NCBI GenBank assembly: GCA_007644065.1
Contig: VJWN01000014.1
Span: forward strand, 620,001-684,000
Origin: Margaritispora aquatica
Lineage: Eukaryota; Ascomycota; Leotiomycetes; Helotiales; Discinellaceae
DNA: 64,000 nucleotides
Direction: 5' to 3'
A program made the translations under genes and the position numbers. The notes beneath the pieces are model-generated. The model saw nothing but the letters and a program-made list of their open reading frames with translations. It was not told the DNA's origin and searched no databases. The stretch's first letter is position 1; each line of letters opens with the position of its first letter. Positions 11,251 to 23,175 of this stretch are shown here, piece by piece.

Positions 11251-12435
11251 TTATACTTGGATAGCCTTAAAGAAAGCCGGACTCTCGTTACCCTCAGTGA
11301 CGGCTCCAAATGGCGTCGCATTCGCATTCGCATCCCCAGACGCCTCCTGAAGCCGACGAACATACGACTGAGCAACATTCAACCAAGCTGCCCTTTCAGC
11401 CTTGCTAGCTGTTAATCCGCGCCAGACCCAGATTGCACTCCCGATATCAACCAGGAAAACATCGCTGCTGTCCAAGTCCTCCTTCTGGATCGGCTGGCCA
11501 TCCTTGACGAGATCAAAAGTAAGTCTTCCTGAAGCATCACTGAGCTTGAACAGCTTGTGTGGACGGGCGTCTCTCGTACTCGATGCCATGGGTCGAGTAG
11601 ATCTGAAGTCGTGCTGCATGACGCTGTCCCCACCAAGCATGTTGATGACGATCCTGGATCTGGCATCCGTCTCTGCGAGGACCTCAACATCGATATGCTT
11701 GGCTAAAGTCATATCATGCACAACCTGTGCTGCTTTCGCCTTTTCCATGGGACTGCACTTGCTTCCCTGCCAAACCCAGATCTTCTCCCCTTTATCCAGG
11801 ATGAACACATCACCCTCATCCAAGCTTCGCCACGTCGGCTCAACCTCAATGACGATCGTGGAATCTCCTCTCCCAGCCGCTGGCTGCTTGAACACTCTGA
11901 GCAAGGTAGTGATGTCCTTTGGTGCCTCCTCTTCCACATGTCGGAAGCCAGACTTGACGCCTCCAGATAGGATCCTAAGTCTCGGAAATAGCGCAAGAAA
12001 GTCTTCAGAAGGCTGCGATTGTATCTCTCGATGCTGCGTCGCAGATCCCTTCAAGAACTCGTCGAGCTCCACTGTTTTGTATGCTGCCACGCCCGCCTCG
12101 TCCTGCGAGGTCTTGTTCCCGAGCCAGAAGAATATCTCATGCACCAGCCTCTCCTTCCCCTCCTTCTGCCCCACCTTGTATGAATGCAATACAATGTAGC
12201 TGTCTCCGTCATAGAACTGACCGTGGTTTTCCTTTGGCCAGACAATCACCTCGAAGTCTTCAATTCGCCAGATGTAGAGGCCAGCGGTCTGGCCTATTTG
12301 CCCATTATTCCATGCGGGTTCTGTAACTGCGGAGTTGTACTTGACGCGGTGGTCGATGTCTGTGCCGATCAGCTCGACATTGCTATCCTTGATATCATAT
12401 TCCTTGAGATGCGTGAGACCTTGGTGAGGTGCCAT
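11251..12435 (-). CDS. gelsolin/severin-like actin-binding protein (three repeats)
   Basis: Single exon, 394 residues. Three gelsolin-type repeats can be followed: repeat 1 around residues 50-150 (TAGLYIWRIEDFEVIVWP, YDGDSYIVLHSY, EIFFWLGNKTSQDEAGVAA), repeat 2 around 175-285 (VEPTWRSLDEGDVFILDKG, KIWVWQGSKCSPMEKAKA) and repeat 3 around 295-390 (DLDSSDVFLVDIGSAIWVWR, KAERAAW). The three-repeat layout resembles severin, fragmin or CapG, which sever or cap actin filaments in a calcium-dependent way; calcium dependence here is inferred. No signal peptide. No intron is needed. Conserved in many Pezizomycotina but absent from budding yeast, to my knowledge. Confidence 0.9.
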   Translation of the reverse strand: MAPHQGLTHLKEYDIKDSNVELIGTDIDHRVKYNSAVTEPAWNNGQIGQTAGLYIWRIEDFEVIVWPKENHGQFYDGDSYIVLHSYKVGQKEGKERLVHEIFFWLGNKTSQDEAGVAAYKTVELDEFLKGSATQHREIQSQPSEDFLALFPRLRILSGGVKSGFRHVEEEAPKDITTLLRVFKQPAAGRGDSTIVIEVEPTWRSLDEGDVFILDKGEKIWVWQGSKCSPMEKAKAAQVVHDMTLAKHIDVEVLAETDARSRIVINMLGGDSVMQHDFRSTRPMASSTRDARPHKLFKLSDASGRLTFDLVKDGQPIQKEDLDSSDVFLVDIGSAIWVWRGLTASKAERAAWLNVAQSYVRRLQEASGDANANATPFGAVTEGNESPAFFKAIQV

Positions 12436-13099
12436 GATTGCAATGTTTAGTTCTTGATGTGCCTCGAGTTGTCGTTGATGTTAGTTTTGAAGGGTCTGGT
12501 GGACCCGGATGATATGAAGCTGAAACATGATTATGGGACACGAGGAATTCCAGCATTACCCACATGTACTTGATGGTAGCCATAGTATTCACTTGAAAAC
12601 TATGAACCCGATGCGGATGGATCAAAAATATGAGGTGCTACATACTTATATCTTACTTTGTTGCTCACAGAACTCGCTTCAACTACACTCCCCAGGATGA
12701 TGATGGGAGATATCACTTGTCATCATGCGATACTACCCCGCTATTCGGGTGCTTACACTATGCCTTTTTCACCTGTCATAGATTAACGAATTCTTAAATT
12801 CTGCTATTGAGACAATTTGAACTGGAGATTGAGAAGCAAGATTGGTCCAAGATGTACTACAGTGGTATCTTTCATTGAGTGGTAAAACAGTTATAGGACG
12901 CAACTGGAAGTATCATGAGCAACGACTAGGTCGAAAAGAGCCGAAGAATTATACTTAAGCCAAACCAGATATGCATTATTCATCAAGAAACCTAACTCTA
13001 CACTATGGGATATCATCCGGCGCTCCCAAGTCCAAAACGCCATCATCATAAACATAGACCCGAACTCCTAGCCAGTATGCTAAAGCCATATCATAATGA
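12436..13099. other. intergenic region
   Basis: 664 bp forming the promoter of the gelsolin-like gene and the 3' flank of Spc7. No gene is supported. Confidence 0.5.
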
Positions 13100-16000
13100 T
13101 TACTTGCTACGACCCCTAGCAAGAAGCTTCTCGCCCAATTCGGCGACAGCATTACCCCAAGATACCATGCTCCGACATTCCCTCTCCTCGACAAGTACAC
13201 CACAGCGATTCACCAGAAACTGTCCCATCTTCGGTTCGTTGAACCTCTCTCCATATACAACTCTAGCACTTGGCTCCACCTGCATGCTAATCCCATTTTC
13301 GGCCATCTCACTAGTTAGCCGGAACAAGATCTCAACTTTTGTTGCCAAAGGCGAAATAAGAAGTGTTGACTTGATCGTGATCGACTCATCAGATGTCTTT
13401 AAGACCTGTGTTGGACAGCTGACTGTTAGAAGGCGAATATCGTCTACCACAGCTCTCGATCTATTCCAAGATGTGCTGACAGCGTTGAGCAAATCCTTAA
13501 TAGGGGTCTCGGCTTGGCATAATCCTCGAACATGATCTCGAATGCATTGCAGAAAAAAATCTTTCTCGGCAGTCGATGGGATAGGATTGTGCTCTCTGTT
13601 GGCTCCGATATACCACAGGTCGATACGAGAGTTGACGGGCTTATCTGCGGACGATTCTAACTCCTTAGACAGGAACGAAGCTGCATCAAAGACAAGCTCA
13701 ATCTCTTTTCGATAAGTCATTGAGGTGACAGTGCCAGTAACACCAGTAATTGTCCAACCGTGCTCTTTCTCGAGAGCATCTACTTTGGCTAATCCATTTA
13801 TTAGCTCAATCTTGTATTCATAACCAAGTAACTCACCTTTAAGTGCACGAATTTCACTTGACGTCCATCCCCGGCATTCCTCACGAATCTTTTCAGCTTC
13901 ACGAATCTCCTCGAGCCAAACCTGTTTCTTCTGGGAGCTAGCCTCGATTTCGGCTTCCTTCCCAGCCAGTTTCTTTTGAAGGTCAGCAATCATTTGCTTT
14001 TTTGTTTCTATGTCTGCATCAACCATGATGAGTCGCTGTCGAGCTTCGCCAAGCTCTTCTTGATCACAACTGGCGATTTCTTCGGCAGCAGATTGCAAGT
14101 CACCTTCCTCCTGCTGGAGCAATTCGGCTTCTCTTGTGAGGTTTGGAAGGATAGTATCCAGCAAGAGCTGCTGCTCATCCAATATTTCCTCGTCACGAAT
14201 CATGCCTTCCGCTGTCTTGAACAGACCTTCCTTCAAGGTTCCCAAGAGAGTCATTCTCCAATCATACCACATACCCTTGCTAAGGAGCCGGGCATGTGTT
14301 TTGACGTTCTTGAGTTGATTGTCCATCAGATTCTTCATATCTGGCGTAGCCGAGATATATTCGCGGAAAAGCGGGGGATTCTCCTCAAAGGTCTCTGTTT
14401 CGATTTCTCTAACAGTCTTCCGACCTTCTGATATGTAGCTCTTGAGTTCGTGACAAGCCTATCTCTGTTAGCAATTTTTATTAAGAAATAAAGAAATAGA
14501 GATTCACATGTTGAAACAGCTCAAGCATAGGAACTGTTGCCGCCCCGGCAGCCACACAATCTTCTAATGCAATAGCCTTCTCAGCATTTTCCACACCTGA
14601 TGTAGAACTTTTCGGGGCAATGGTGTGTCTCCTCTTGGTCGTTGTCAATTCCATAAAACGAATGCTTGTCATATTAAGGAAATCTTGTAGTTGTATGCGA
14701 TCATCTCCAAAGCTTTCCTCATCCACTTGAGGGTCCTCAATTGGCTCTTTTTCAGAAGGAGGCGCAATTTCTTGATGATCAACCTGTTTGAAGTGGCCCT
14801 CATGACGAGGCGATGTAGCCTTTGACTTGATAGGTGAGGTCATAGACGGGGTGAGAGTTAATGTTATAGTCTCATCTAGGCTCCTGTGCGCTGCACGAGT
14901 CACACGTCCTGTCGTAGTCTCGGCCTTAGAGGGCGGAGCTTGGAGCTTCACACCTTTGACGGGACTTCCATGATGATTTTTAAGACGTTTGACACCTGCA
15001 TTATCTTCATCATCGTCGTCATCGTCGTCCAATTCAGCTGGTCGCTTGCCAAGAATTCCTTTGGCTGCACCAACATGGAGACTTTTCCTGCCTCGTAATG
15101 GTCTTTTCTTAGGTGATAAACTGGAAATCATCTCCTTCAAATTGATTGTAGCATCTTTTTCCTCGCCCTGATCTGCTTCGCGTTCAAGAATTGATCGGCC
15201 ATTTTCACGGTCCTCATCTCTCTCCCGCTCTTTATCGATCTCCTCCTCCATAGCTCGGGGATCCGCAAATCGTACAGCATTATGAGCCTGGTCCAATCGA
15301 GTTGGTGTAAATGATCTAGCGTGCTCACCAATAGAGCCGCGACGGTCTAAAAGAGCAGCAATACGTGGAGATCCTAGTCCTGCCCTGTCAAGACCAACGC
15401 CAGAACTGCGTCTCGGTTTTGGCGTTAGAATAAAGCTAGGTGTAGCAGCCCCAGTATTTCGGTCTCTTTGGAACAGCTTATTAGGTGTCGAGGTCTTCTT
15501 TGCTGGCGTGGATTGTGGAGTAGATGAAAGCGCTTTGATTTCTTGTTTGAAAAGTCGTTTCGGGGATGATGTACGCATGACTACATTCTTCGATGGAGGA
15601 GTCTTGCCTGGTGTGGTTGGCTTTGGTGGTTGTGGTGTCAACTGTTTTGACGGTGTGGTAGGCTTCTTCACAGGAGTACCACCTCCCAAGCTGAGTCGTG
15701 ATTTTGGAGTCGAGGACTGTCTTGCTTCTGCGCTTCGACGAAGACCTTTGCCACGGAAGCCAATCATACTTGGACTACCGGTTTCAGATGCAACTGTATG
15801 TGCTGGTGCTAGCATCTTTGGAGGTGAGTTTGGGACATCAGCTCGAAATGGGGAGCTACCAAAATCCGTTTCCATTTCCATCACTCTCTTTGCTTGTAAA
15901 CGATTCTCAGTGCTTCTTTGTGGCTGTAGAATGCCACCAATAGCTGTCGTCATTTCCATTCCCATCCCCGATGTCACATCTTCATCTAGCGAGGCGAGCT

Positions 16001-17906
16001 CCGAAACGGACGACTTGATTCCTCCCATCGCGACTGTCATTTCCATAGTGTCATCCTCGATCAAGGAGTCAACACTTTGTCGAGTTTTCCTGTTACCAAG
16101 GCTGTGTGATGGAACCAGTGAGTTTCGTACTGCTTGGTCGCTCGCAGGCCTACTAGTAGAAAGCATACCCCCAACAGCAGAAGTGAAATCCATAGTCATG
16201 TCTCCGTCGCCCAGCTGGAAGGTCTCGTCGGTCATTGGCTGTATACCTCCAATGGCCTGTGTCAAGTCCATGGTTTCGTCTTCCATTGCCGAGTCATTAC
16301 CAGGTGATCTTTGACGTGTGCTTCGACGGCGGTTGGCTGGCATGGACTTTCTCCTGGACGCTGCCATCTTTTGTGGCGGGTTGGAAATAATTCCACCAAA
16401 TGCCTTAGTAACATCCATAGACATCTCATCTTCATCCCCAGACTCTTCATCGGAAGTTTCAGTCGGAATGATCCCACCGACCGCTTGTGTCATTTCCATA
16501 GTCATCTCATCTTCGTCAGACTGCTGTACTACTTCCACGGGCGCACCTTTGTTGAAAGAAGCGGAGAAAGGATTGATATTCTCTTGATCCTGATGCGATT
16601 CTAATTCTGCTGGCGCTGCCTTTTTCCCCCAGGGGGCGAATGATGCCATGACCTCCTCATCCTCTTCAACTTCCTCGTCAAAATCCATTCCTTGGGTACC
16701 AGATTGCCTCGCAGCTTGTCTTAAAGCTTCCTCTAAACGATTACTGGTGGCTGTGCTAGCGTCAGACATTGATGCCATTGACATGTTAGTAGTATCAGCG
16801 CCATCCAGGCTCATCATAGTACCATCGTCATCTTCGCTATTTGAATCAGATCCGACATCTTCAATGAGTTCATCGGCATCGCCTTCGGAGTCACCACTGA
16901 ATGGACTTGAAGAGAATCCTATGTCGTCTTCGGGATTGTTGAAATTCATTGGGGGTATACCAGAACTACGTCGGCGTTTTTTCTGGTGCAAATCGCGTTG
17001 GTGCGCTGGACTTGCCGTGACAGTGTCCTCCTCAACTTGCTCTGGGGGAGTAGAGGGAGCCTCCAATGGGTCTGAACTTTGTGGAGCTGATTCGCTTGGA
17101 TGCGGCGACCCTATGGAACCTCCAGTTACTGACGATGCTCTCCGGGTAGAATTGGTAGCATTGGAAGATGTCGTCGAATCCTGGTACTCCACAACAACAT
17201 CCCAGGTGTGGAGTGTTGCTTCAGGAGCGAACGAAACTCGTCGGTTGGCGAGAGACTTTCGTATCGCATCTCGTCGAGAGATTACTTCTTTCTCCAAATC
17301 GGCCCTTTCCTTCTCTTCGCGTTCTCTAGCTGCAGCTTGCTGTTCCTCCTCAGTCCTTAGGGTGACTCGTGTCTCATTTACCGCAGGACTCCCACCGACT
17401 TTAAAAGGATTCACAAGACTCTCGGTCCCAGTAACTGTTGGACCTGGAGCTGGGTCAACATCAAAGTCGATAAGATTTCCTGCCTTGTATGCCAATGGCG
17501 GGGTAATCTTCTTGGGGCTTCCTTTGCGACTGGAGATATGCGCCGGGATTTCGCGAAGAGGTGGCATCGTAAGCTTCAGAATCGACTTTGGTGCAGGATG
17601 AGGTATCGAGGCTAATGACTTCTAAAAGTTAACGATGTCTTTGACCTCGATGTGGAAACAGCTGATTCATACCTTGCGACGATTTCCTGTCGTATCTTTC
17701 AAAGCATCTAATCCTCCTGGCCCAATGCTTTTACTTCTGGATTTCCTGGCCGTCCTTTCAATTGGCGCTCGCTTTCCAGCTACTAAGTTTCCAACATCCG
17801 CAGTCATATTTTCTTGATCTAAAGTTCGCGCCGATGGGATATGGCCTAGGGATTTCCTGGACTTGGGTCGAGTCGCAGGAAGCGTCATTTCTTCCCTTGA
17901 AGACAT
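13100..17906 (-). CDS. SPC7: Spc7/KNL1 outer kinetochore scaffold
   Basis: Exons 17906-17673, 17621-14508 and 14458-13100 give 1568 residues. KNL1-family scaffold that recruits checkpoint proteins and PP1 to kinetochores. N-terminal PP1-docking motifs are present: SILK at residues 91-94 and RVSF at 206-209. Six MELT-like motifs, which Mps1-type kinases phosphorylate to bind Bub3, lie at about 453 (MEMT), 480 (MDVT), 529 (MDLT), 555 (MDFT), 604 (MEMT) and 633 (MEMT), each followed by x-A-x-GG-I/M. A basic, Ser/Pro-rich middle follows, then the C-terminal Spc7 domain: coiled coil (LSKGMWYDWRMTLLGTLKEG onward, exon 3) and RWD-like end. Introns of 51 and 49 bp keep phase 0. The TTG upstream at 17930 is not the start. 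Divergent from RPS11. Confidence 0.95.
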
Positions 17907-18296
17907 TATGACAATATAATGGAAGCGCAAAAGTGTGTTTCACGATCTGTCCTTAATTACTTGTCGGGGTTGTTGAACATTGGGCGGTGGATGATGTGAA
18001 AGCGAAATGTCAATCAAAATCCACTGGTTGCTGTTGCGCGAAGCCGGTAATGTAAACAAAACAAGAAAGCGCGTCAGAACAAGGCAACAAGTAATTCTCA
18101 GGCATCAACATCCTTGGCGAGCATTCACTTTTGAAAGCTAGTCCGTATTCAGCTTTAGCCTCTTTCAGACCCACCTCCAGAATTTCGCATCACGTGTCAC
18201 ACAAATTATGCGAAGTGGAAATCCCAAACTTCCCGCGCCGACTCAGTTCAACCTCGAAATTTATACGACAACGACTTCGACAACCCATCCGCAAAC
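17907..18296. promoter_or_regulatory. divergent promoter region SPC7/RPS11
   Basis: 390 bp between opposed start codons. CACGTG lies at about 18192. The RPS11 leader just before the ATG is CA-rich with ACGACAACGAC-like repeats. Confidence 0.45.
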
Positions 18297-19041
18297 ATGG
18301 CCACCGAACTCACCGTCCAGTCTGAGCGCGCTTACCAGAAGCAACCTCACATCTTCTTGAACAGCAGGTCGAAGACCAAGTCCACAGCTGTCGGAAAGGG
18401 AGGACGAAGATGGTACAAGGACGTCGGATTGGGATTCCGCACACCAAAGACCGCCATTGAGGGAACCTACATCGGTATGTGCAAATTTGGAGAGATTTGG
18501 ATGGTCGCTAGGTCTGCGAAGTCTTGGGGGGCATTGCGCGGGGTGGTCGCGATGAAGAGCTTGACAATCGTGCTACCTGCATCTTTGTTGCTTTGGGGAA
18601 TTATTCACAATTGTAAAAAAGCTCGAATACTGATCTGTTGCGTGTACAGACAAGAAGTGCCCATTCACTGGTCTCGTCTCTATCCGTGGTCGTATCTTGA
18701 CCGGTACCGTTGTTTCCACCAAGATGCACCGAACTCTCATCATCCGCCGAGAATACCTTCACTTCATCCCAAAGTACGCCAGATACGAGAAGCGTCACAA
18801 GAACCTTGCCGCCCACGTTTCCCCTGCTTTCCGTGTTGAGGATGGTGACCAAGTTACTGTTGGACAATGCAGACCTTTGAGCAAGACCGTACGTAATCCC
18901 ACCTGGTAGCTGGACTCTATACGATTCAGCCTCAATATCATTTCTACCCGTATACTAATAATTCATGCGCAGGTCCGATTCAACGTTCTCCGTGTGCTTC
19001 CCCGAACTGGAAAGGCTGTCAAGTCCTTCAGCAAGTTCTAA
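18297..19041 (+). CDS. RPS11: 40S ribosomal protein S11 (uS17)
   Basis: Exons 18297-18474, 18650-18888 and 18973-19041 give 161 residues. The sequence is the conserved eukaryotic uS17: [19 protein letters not shown] at the N-terminus, [18 protein letters not shown] at the start of exon 2, [20 protein letters not shown] in the middle, and [19 protein letters not shown] in exon 3. It binds 18S rRNA in the small subunit body. Reading phase closes at both introns (g|ac to Asp; phase 0 at the second). The first intron is 175 bp, larger than most here, which is common in ribosomal protein genes and sometimes means a hosted snoRNA; none was identified. Confidence 0.97.
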
Positions 19042-21217
19042 ATGGTTTTCTTTTGGGAGTCTTGCATGGGGTTTTGAGGCATGATATCAGAGCAAAGGAT
19101 GCGATGATAAAAGGGCAGTGCATCACATTGGCATGGGAAGACCAGTGCATCAAATGCATAATGTACTGAAATCAAACCTTTATGACCTGGTTTTTCCTCA
19201 ACATGAGCTATATGGTGAAAGTGATGATGGGTGCGATGCTAGTGAGGTGAGAATCTAGCCGGGTTTGCTAATACATTCAGAACTCGAACGGTCTCAGAGC
19301 GCTGGCGATATTTGGCGAATATGGAAAGCAGTGGTGAATGTGCAAGTCTGATGCAATAGGGACAACCCATGGGTGAGGATCGAGGCTGGCTAGACAATGC
19401 ATACAACAAAGGCACACCCATTGATCGCCTCCTTTTCAGCATGGTAACTTGGATGTTTTGTCCAGGTCAAACAGGTGTGAAGAAGGGTGATGCAACGCAT
19501 GACACGATCTTGATTTTACCCGATTGGCAACTTGGATCTCGTGATGGACAGACAGAAACGCGTCAGATCGAAAAACCATCCTACCTTGGATCTTCCAATT
19601 TCTCTCAGCAGCGCGTACAAAAGTGATGCTGCATCAGTTGGTTGGCAAGAAACCTCAATCACCGCCTCGGCTATAATAAATAACAGTCTAGTGACATGGT
19701 AACTGGATCACATTTCTCTAGTGGCCTACTCAATTCCTCTTTGTAAGCTGGATTTACTTTCATTCTTCTCGGTGAGAGTTTCAGCACAAATACACAGCCT
19801 GAAGAGTGTCCCCAGAAAAGGCGTCGTTCTGACAAAGTGTTATCCTGCTCCTTGCTGCCGCTGCAAAATCCCATCGAAGACAATACGTTCCAAGTCTACA
19901 GGATAGTCTTGCACTGGTTTTCTTCCGACACATTGTTCGTGTTTATGACACTCCTCAGGAGTATGTTCCTCTGTGATGTTACTTCATATTCACTAGCAAA
20001 CTCAAATTTGAATTTCTCATCATAAATCTCCTTCAATTCCTTGCAGTCACAGTTCGCCTCAACCTCAGCTACCACCGTATACTCATACCTTGTCATTGAG
20101 AATGCGTCATAGGCCTTCAGCATAGAATCCCCTATGTCCACGCAAAACTCTTTTCACTGCTTTCCTCCTGCAAGCTTTGGGTGAAATATTTGCAATTTTT
20201 CCATATAAGTTTACAATAATAGACCTCTCACACATTGGATACAAGTTATTTAAAACTATATTTTGATCAAGGAATGCCGAAATTAAAACTTGTAAAACTT
20301 GTAAAACTTTAAAAGATTTTTGATATCATCAGAAGTCGGAACAGCAAAGAACGTCGTCACATGCAATCATCTACCAACACTTCTTACGTAGAAAATACTC
20401 TGCTTTCATGAGAATCTCATTTCTAAATCTGAAGTATCAAGGCCTTCGTTTCAAATTGAAAGTCTTTCTATCCCAGCCCAATTTGCGCATGAGGGTGAGG
20501 CTGAGACCTTTTCTTAGATCATTTTCCTTCATCACCAAGGAACGCCGCCATTGTCATGATACACCAATGAAGTTGATCCTCGTCATAGGGCTCGCATTGA
20601 GCCAAGATGTGATCAGGCTTTGTCGCGAGATTTTGCGCTGGTATATTACACCTGTAGGCGTTTCGATTCAATCATACAAATGCTTAAATTCCGGGTTGAT
20701 CTCGAGCACTATACTCGATATGCTGTGACTGACTCTCAATCGGCTCCAGAAGTAAGACTTCGACTGCGCTTAGCTTTGCTTCAAAGCTCCGAGCATCGCC
20801 TGGGAATTCTCAATCGTGTTCTTGAACTCGATGTGAAGTCCTTGGAGCTCATCCACTTCACCAAGAATTCATGACTGGTGTCGAGCTTTCCATGTCATGA
20901 GTCAGGTCTTTGCTCACAGTTTGTTATATATCAACCTTAACAGAGTATGATCTCTAGGTTTTCGGGTGTAAGGTATGATTTTATATAGGAATCAATGCGG
21001 TAGTTCTCGATTTGCTACAACACTAGACATATTCGAGGGGATCTAATAAGTCAAAAATCAAAAACGCCTTCAAAGTCAAACTGTATCTCATTCTATAGAG
21101 AAGCAAGCAGTAATGTCAGAGCCAAGTCTCATTAGCCTTAATTCCGCTCAAAAACACGGCAAGGACATTGGCTCACTAAACTTCTTTACCAAATACCAGG
21201 TGTATTTCAGGCTATTA
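19042..21217. other. intergenic region with decayed coding remnants
   Basis: 2.2 kb without an intact gene. From about 20875 down to 19896 on the minus strand short pieces read like protein but are broken by stops or frame changes: LGEVDELQGLHIEFKNTIE near 20860, AVEVLLLEPIESQSQHIEYS near 20765, EPYDEDQLHWCIMTMAAFLG near 20600, and an 81-codon frame at 20141-19896. They may be relics of one or more genes. The family is not recognised. Confidence 0.35.
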
Positions 21218-22500
21218 CTACTTCTTCGGCTCTAATCCAAAAGTAGCATCATCCCAACCGTACTTCTTTCGCAATCCTCTGCTCATGTAATCTGACTAAG
21301 CAGGGTCGATCATGCCATCGTGTGGACGGTGTATAGTAAATGTTGATTTCCAAGCACAATTATCAGTAGGCTCAAAGCTGACCGCTGCTCCTCCATTATG
21401 TCTAGGTGCAAACCCAATTTTCCTCATTGCGTCCACGAATGCTTCCTACTTGATGGCTTTTGATATCTTACCATCACGTACGAGCAGTGATTTGAAAACT
21501 TCGTAGGCGGCTTTCTTGACCACGACTCTGGTGTTTGCAGGTAAATCTTTATCATTCACTTGAGTTGCATCATTATTGAGAATTCTACGGATCTGTCAGT
21601 GTGTGTATGTAAAGGAGGCGTATTGGAGCGCATCAGAAGAGCGCTCGAAGATCAAAAGGTAATATCGTTACCTACAGTTCTTCTTTATTCTCCTGCGCCA
21701 AGGATTTCAGTGGTCTGGTCTTCTGTTTAGCCTTTACTTCTGATAGAGCCTTGCTATTACTGTCAGTTGTCACTCCCCACTCCGTTTGGACTTCTACTGA
21801 AACATTGTGCTGACACTTCTCGAGGATTGCTGGTTTTTTGACAGGTAGCACACGTGGATTCACAAATCCGGTTACAAGTTGTGATTCAGATGTCTTCTTG
21901 ACCACATTGAGTTGCTTGTTCCTGGTCAAGGCTATCTGCGACTTTGCCGGATTCAATTCTTCGGTCAATCGCTTAACCTCTTTAACAAACTCGACAACGA
22001 AGCTCATTTGCTTGTTTCAGATACTATCTCCAAGTCCAGACGAAGATCCTCTTTGCCGAGTCCGCGACACGTCTTGAAGTTATATGTATAGTCACGTCGA
22101 TAGAAATCCCAAAACTCATTGAGAGCTTTTTGTTGCCCTCTATAGAGCTCGAGCTCAGAAGAAACAGTCTCCTCGGTTACCGCCATGAACTTTTCAAGCA
22201 AATCACCTTGCCGGTGGAACGCCATTGGCCACTTCTGTAATCTCTTATTGTCAAACGCAATCGAACTCGTGTCTTCTGAGTAAACTTCGCCTTTTCATCG
22301 ATAAGTCAGATATCGCTAGGATCGAGATCGATTACCACGCTGGGCCATAAGAACTTGGCTGATGGTTTTCTGCGTAGTGCGGGGTCTGTGGCTCTGAATT
22401 GTAGTGAGCAGCTCGTAAAAGACTACTAGATCAGAAATCTTACGAAGCAGATTCTCGTCCAACCCACCCCTTTGCTCAACACAGCACTTTTCTTTGGGGT
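21218..22500 (-). pseudogene. decayed fungal gene with nonsense codons and frameshift
   Basis: Minus-strand blocks in natural order: about 22495-22336 (LDENLLRKISDLVVFYELL), a 45-bp intron 22335-22291, 22290-22007 (MAFHRQGDLLEKFMAVTEE), a one-base frame change near 22007, then 22006-21672 (EELNPAKSQIALTRNKQL). After an intron with acceptor at 21593, a C-terminal block 21592-21218 follows (RVVVKKAAYEVFKSLL, EAFVDAMRKIGFAPRHNGG, KKYGWDD). The last block resembles the C-terminal signature of a large fungal family (W-x-x-F-x-x-A-M ... YGW) whose function is unknown to me. TAG codons at 21448-21446, where that signature has Trp, and at 21298-21296 interrupt it. The 5' end is missing where the inverted-repeat element at 22519 begins. 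Confidence 0.6.
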
Positions 22501-22518
22501 AGATAAAATAAATATCTT

Positions 22519-22570
22519 TAAGTACCTATAGTAATCGACAACTACTATTTTATCTTCGCTAATTTTACAC
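22519..22570 (+). repeat. left terminal inverted repeat
   Basis: 52 bp, pairs with 22950-23001 in inverted orientation with about eight mismatches. Confidence 0.65.
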
Positions 22571-22949
22571 CAAAAATAGCCAAAATACACCCTTTTAAAA
22601 CTAATTATTTTCTACCTTCCGATATTTTAAAAGGATTTCCCTTTTAAGTATCTATTGACTTGATCCTAATAAAACTAATACTATATAGTTTATAAGATTT
22701 AGACTTAAATCGCAAAATTTATTAAGATTAAAAGTTAAAAGAAAAAATAAACGTGATTTTCCCCGTAAAATTTATTAAAAATTAACTTCTTTAACTTTAC
22801 TATACTATTCTATAATAAATCCACCTTTTAATTATAAAGTTAGTTGTAGGAAAATTTCCCTTTATTCGATTCTTTAGAATATACTACTTGGAATTTTATT
22901 ATTATATTATATAAGTAGTTTAATTTAAATAAAAAAACGTTGAGTTTGA

Positions 22950-23001
22950 GTGTAAAATAAGGTAAAATAAAATAGTAGTTGTCTAGTACTGTAGGTAGTT
23001 A
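22950..23001 (-). repeat. right terminal inverted repeat
   Basis: 52 bp, inverted copy of 22519-22570. Confidence 0.65.
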
Positions 23002-23175
23002 GTAATGCAATCTCTATTAACCTCTCACGTATATGTTTGTCTTTTATAGCCTAGCCTCTCCGCTATTTTACCTGGTATGTTTCTCGCTTATAAGCTGAGG
23101 TGGTTCACTCTCGGAATAAATATACTTCATCGTTTTCGGTAACTAACAATTTCGCCACGAGAGCTTCAACATCCG

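Larger units (their letters stand above)
22519..23001. mobile_element. AT-rich element with 52-bp terminal inverted repeats (MITE-like)
   Basis: The left end 22519-22570 and the reverse complement of the right end 23001-22950 agree at about 44 of 52 positions, sharing the cores TACCTA, GACAACTACTATTTTAT and ATTTTACAC. The roughly 480-bp body is very AT-rich and has no reading frame worth naming. Both outer ends are TA, compatible with a TA target duplication as in Tc1/mariner-type elements, but this is inference. The high AT content and mismatched arms fit mutation by RIP. It sits at the broken 5' end of the pseudogene at 21218-22500 and close to the ankyrin gene's promoter. Confidence 0.65.

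Noticed and set aside
11402..12199. 265-codon plus-strand ORF over the gelsolin-like gene
   Set aside because: Antisense shadow; the minus-strand product has three clear gelsolin repeats.
15508..16314. 268-codon plus-strand ORF antisense to SPC7
   Set aside because: Same reason: covers the MELT region on the other strand with no protein features.
16648..17601. 317-codon plus-strand ORF over the SPC7 5' half
   Set aside because: Antisense shadow of the SPC7 coding exon; Ser-rich because of the opposite-strand Glu/Asp/Ser codons; no motif.
18475..18649. snoRNA inside RPS11 intron 1
   Set aside because: The intron is long enough, but I could not identify C/D or H/ACA boxes with confidence.
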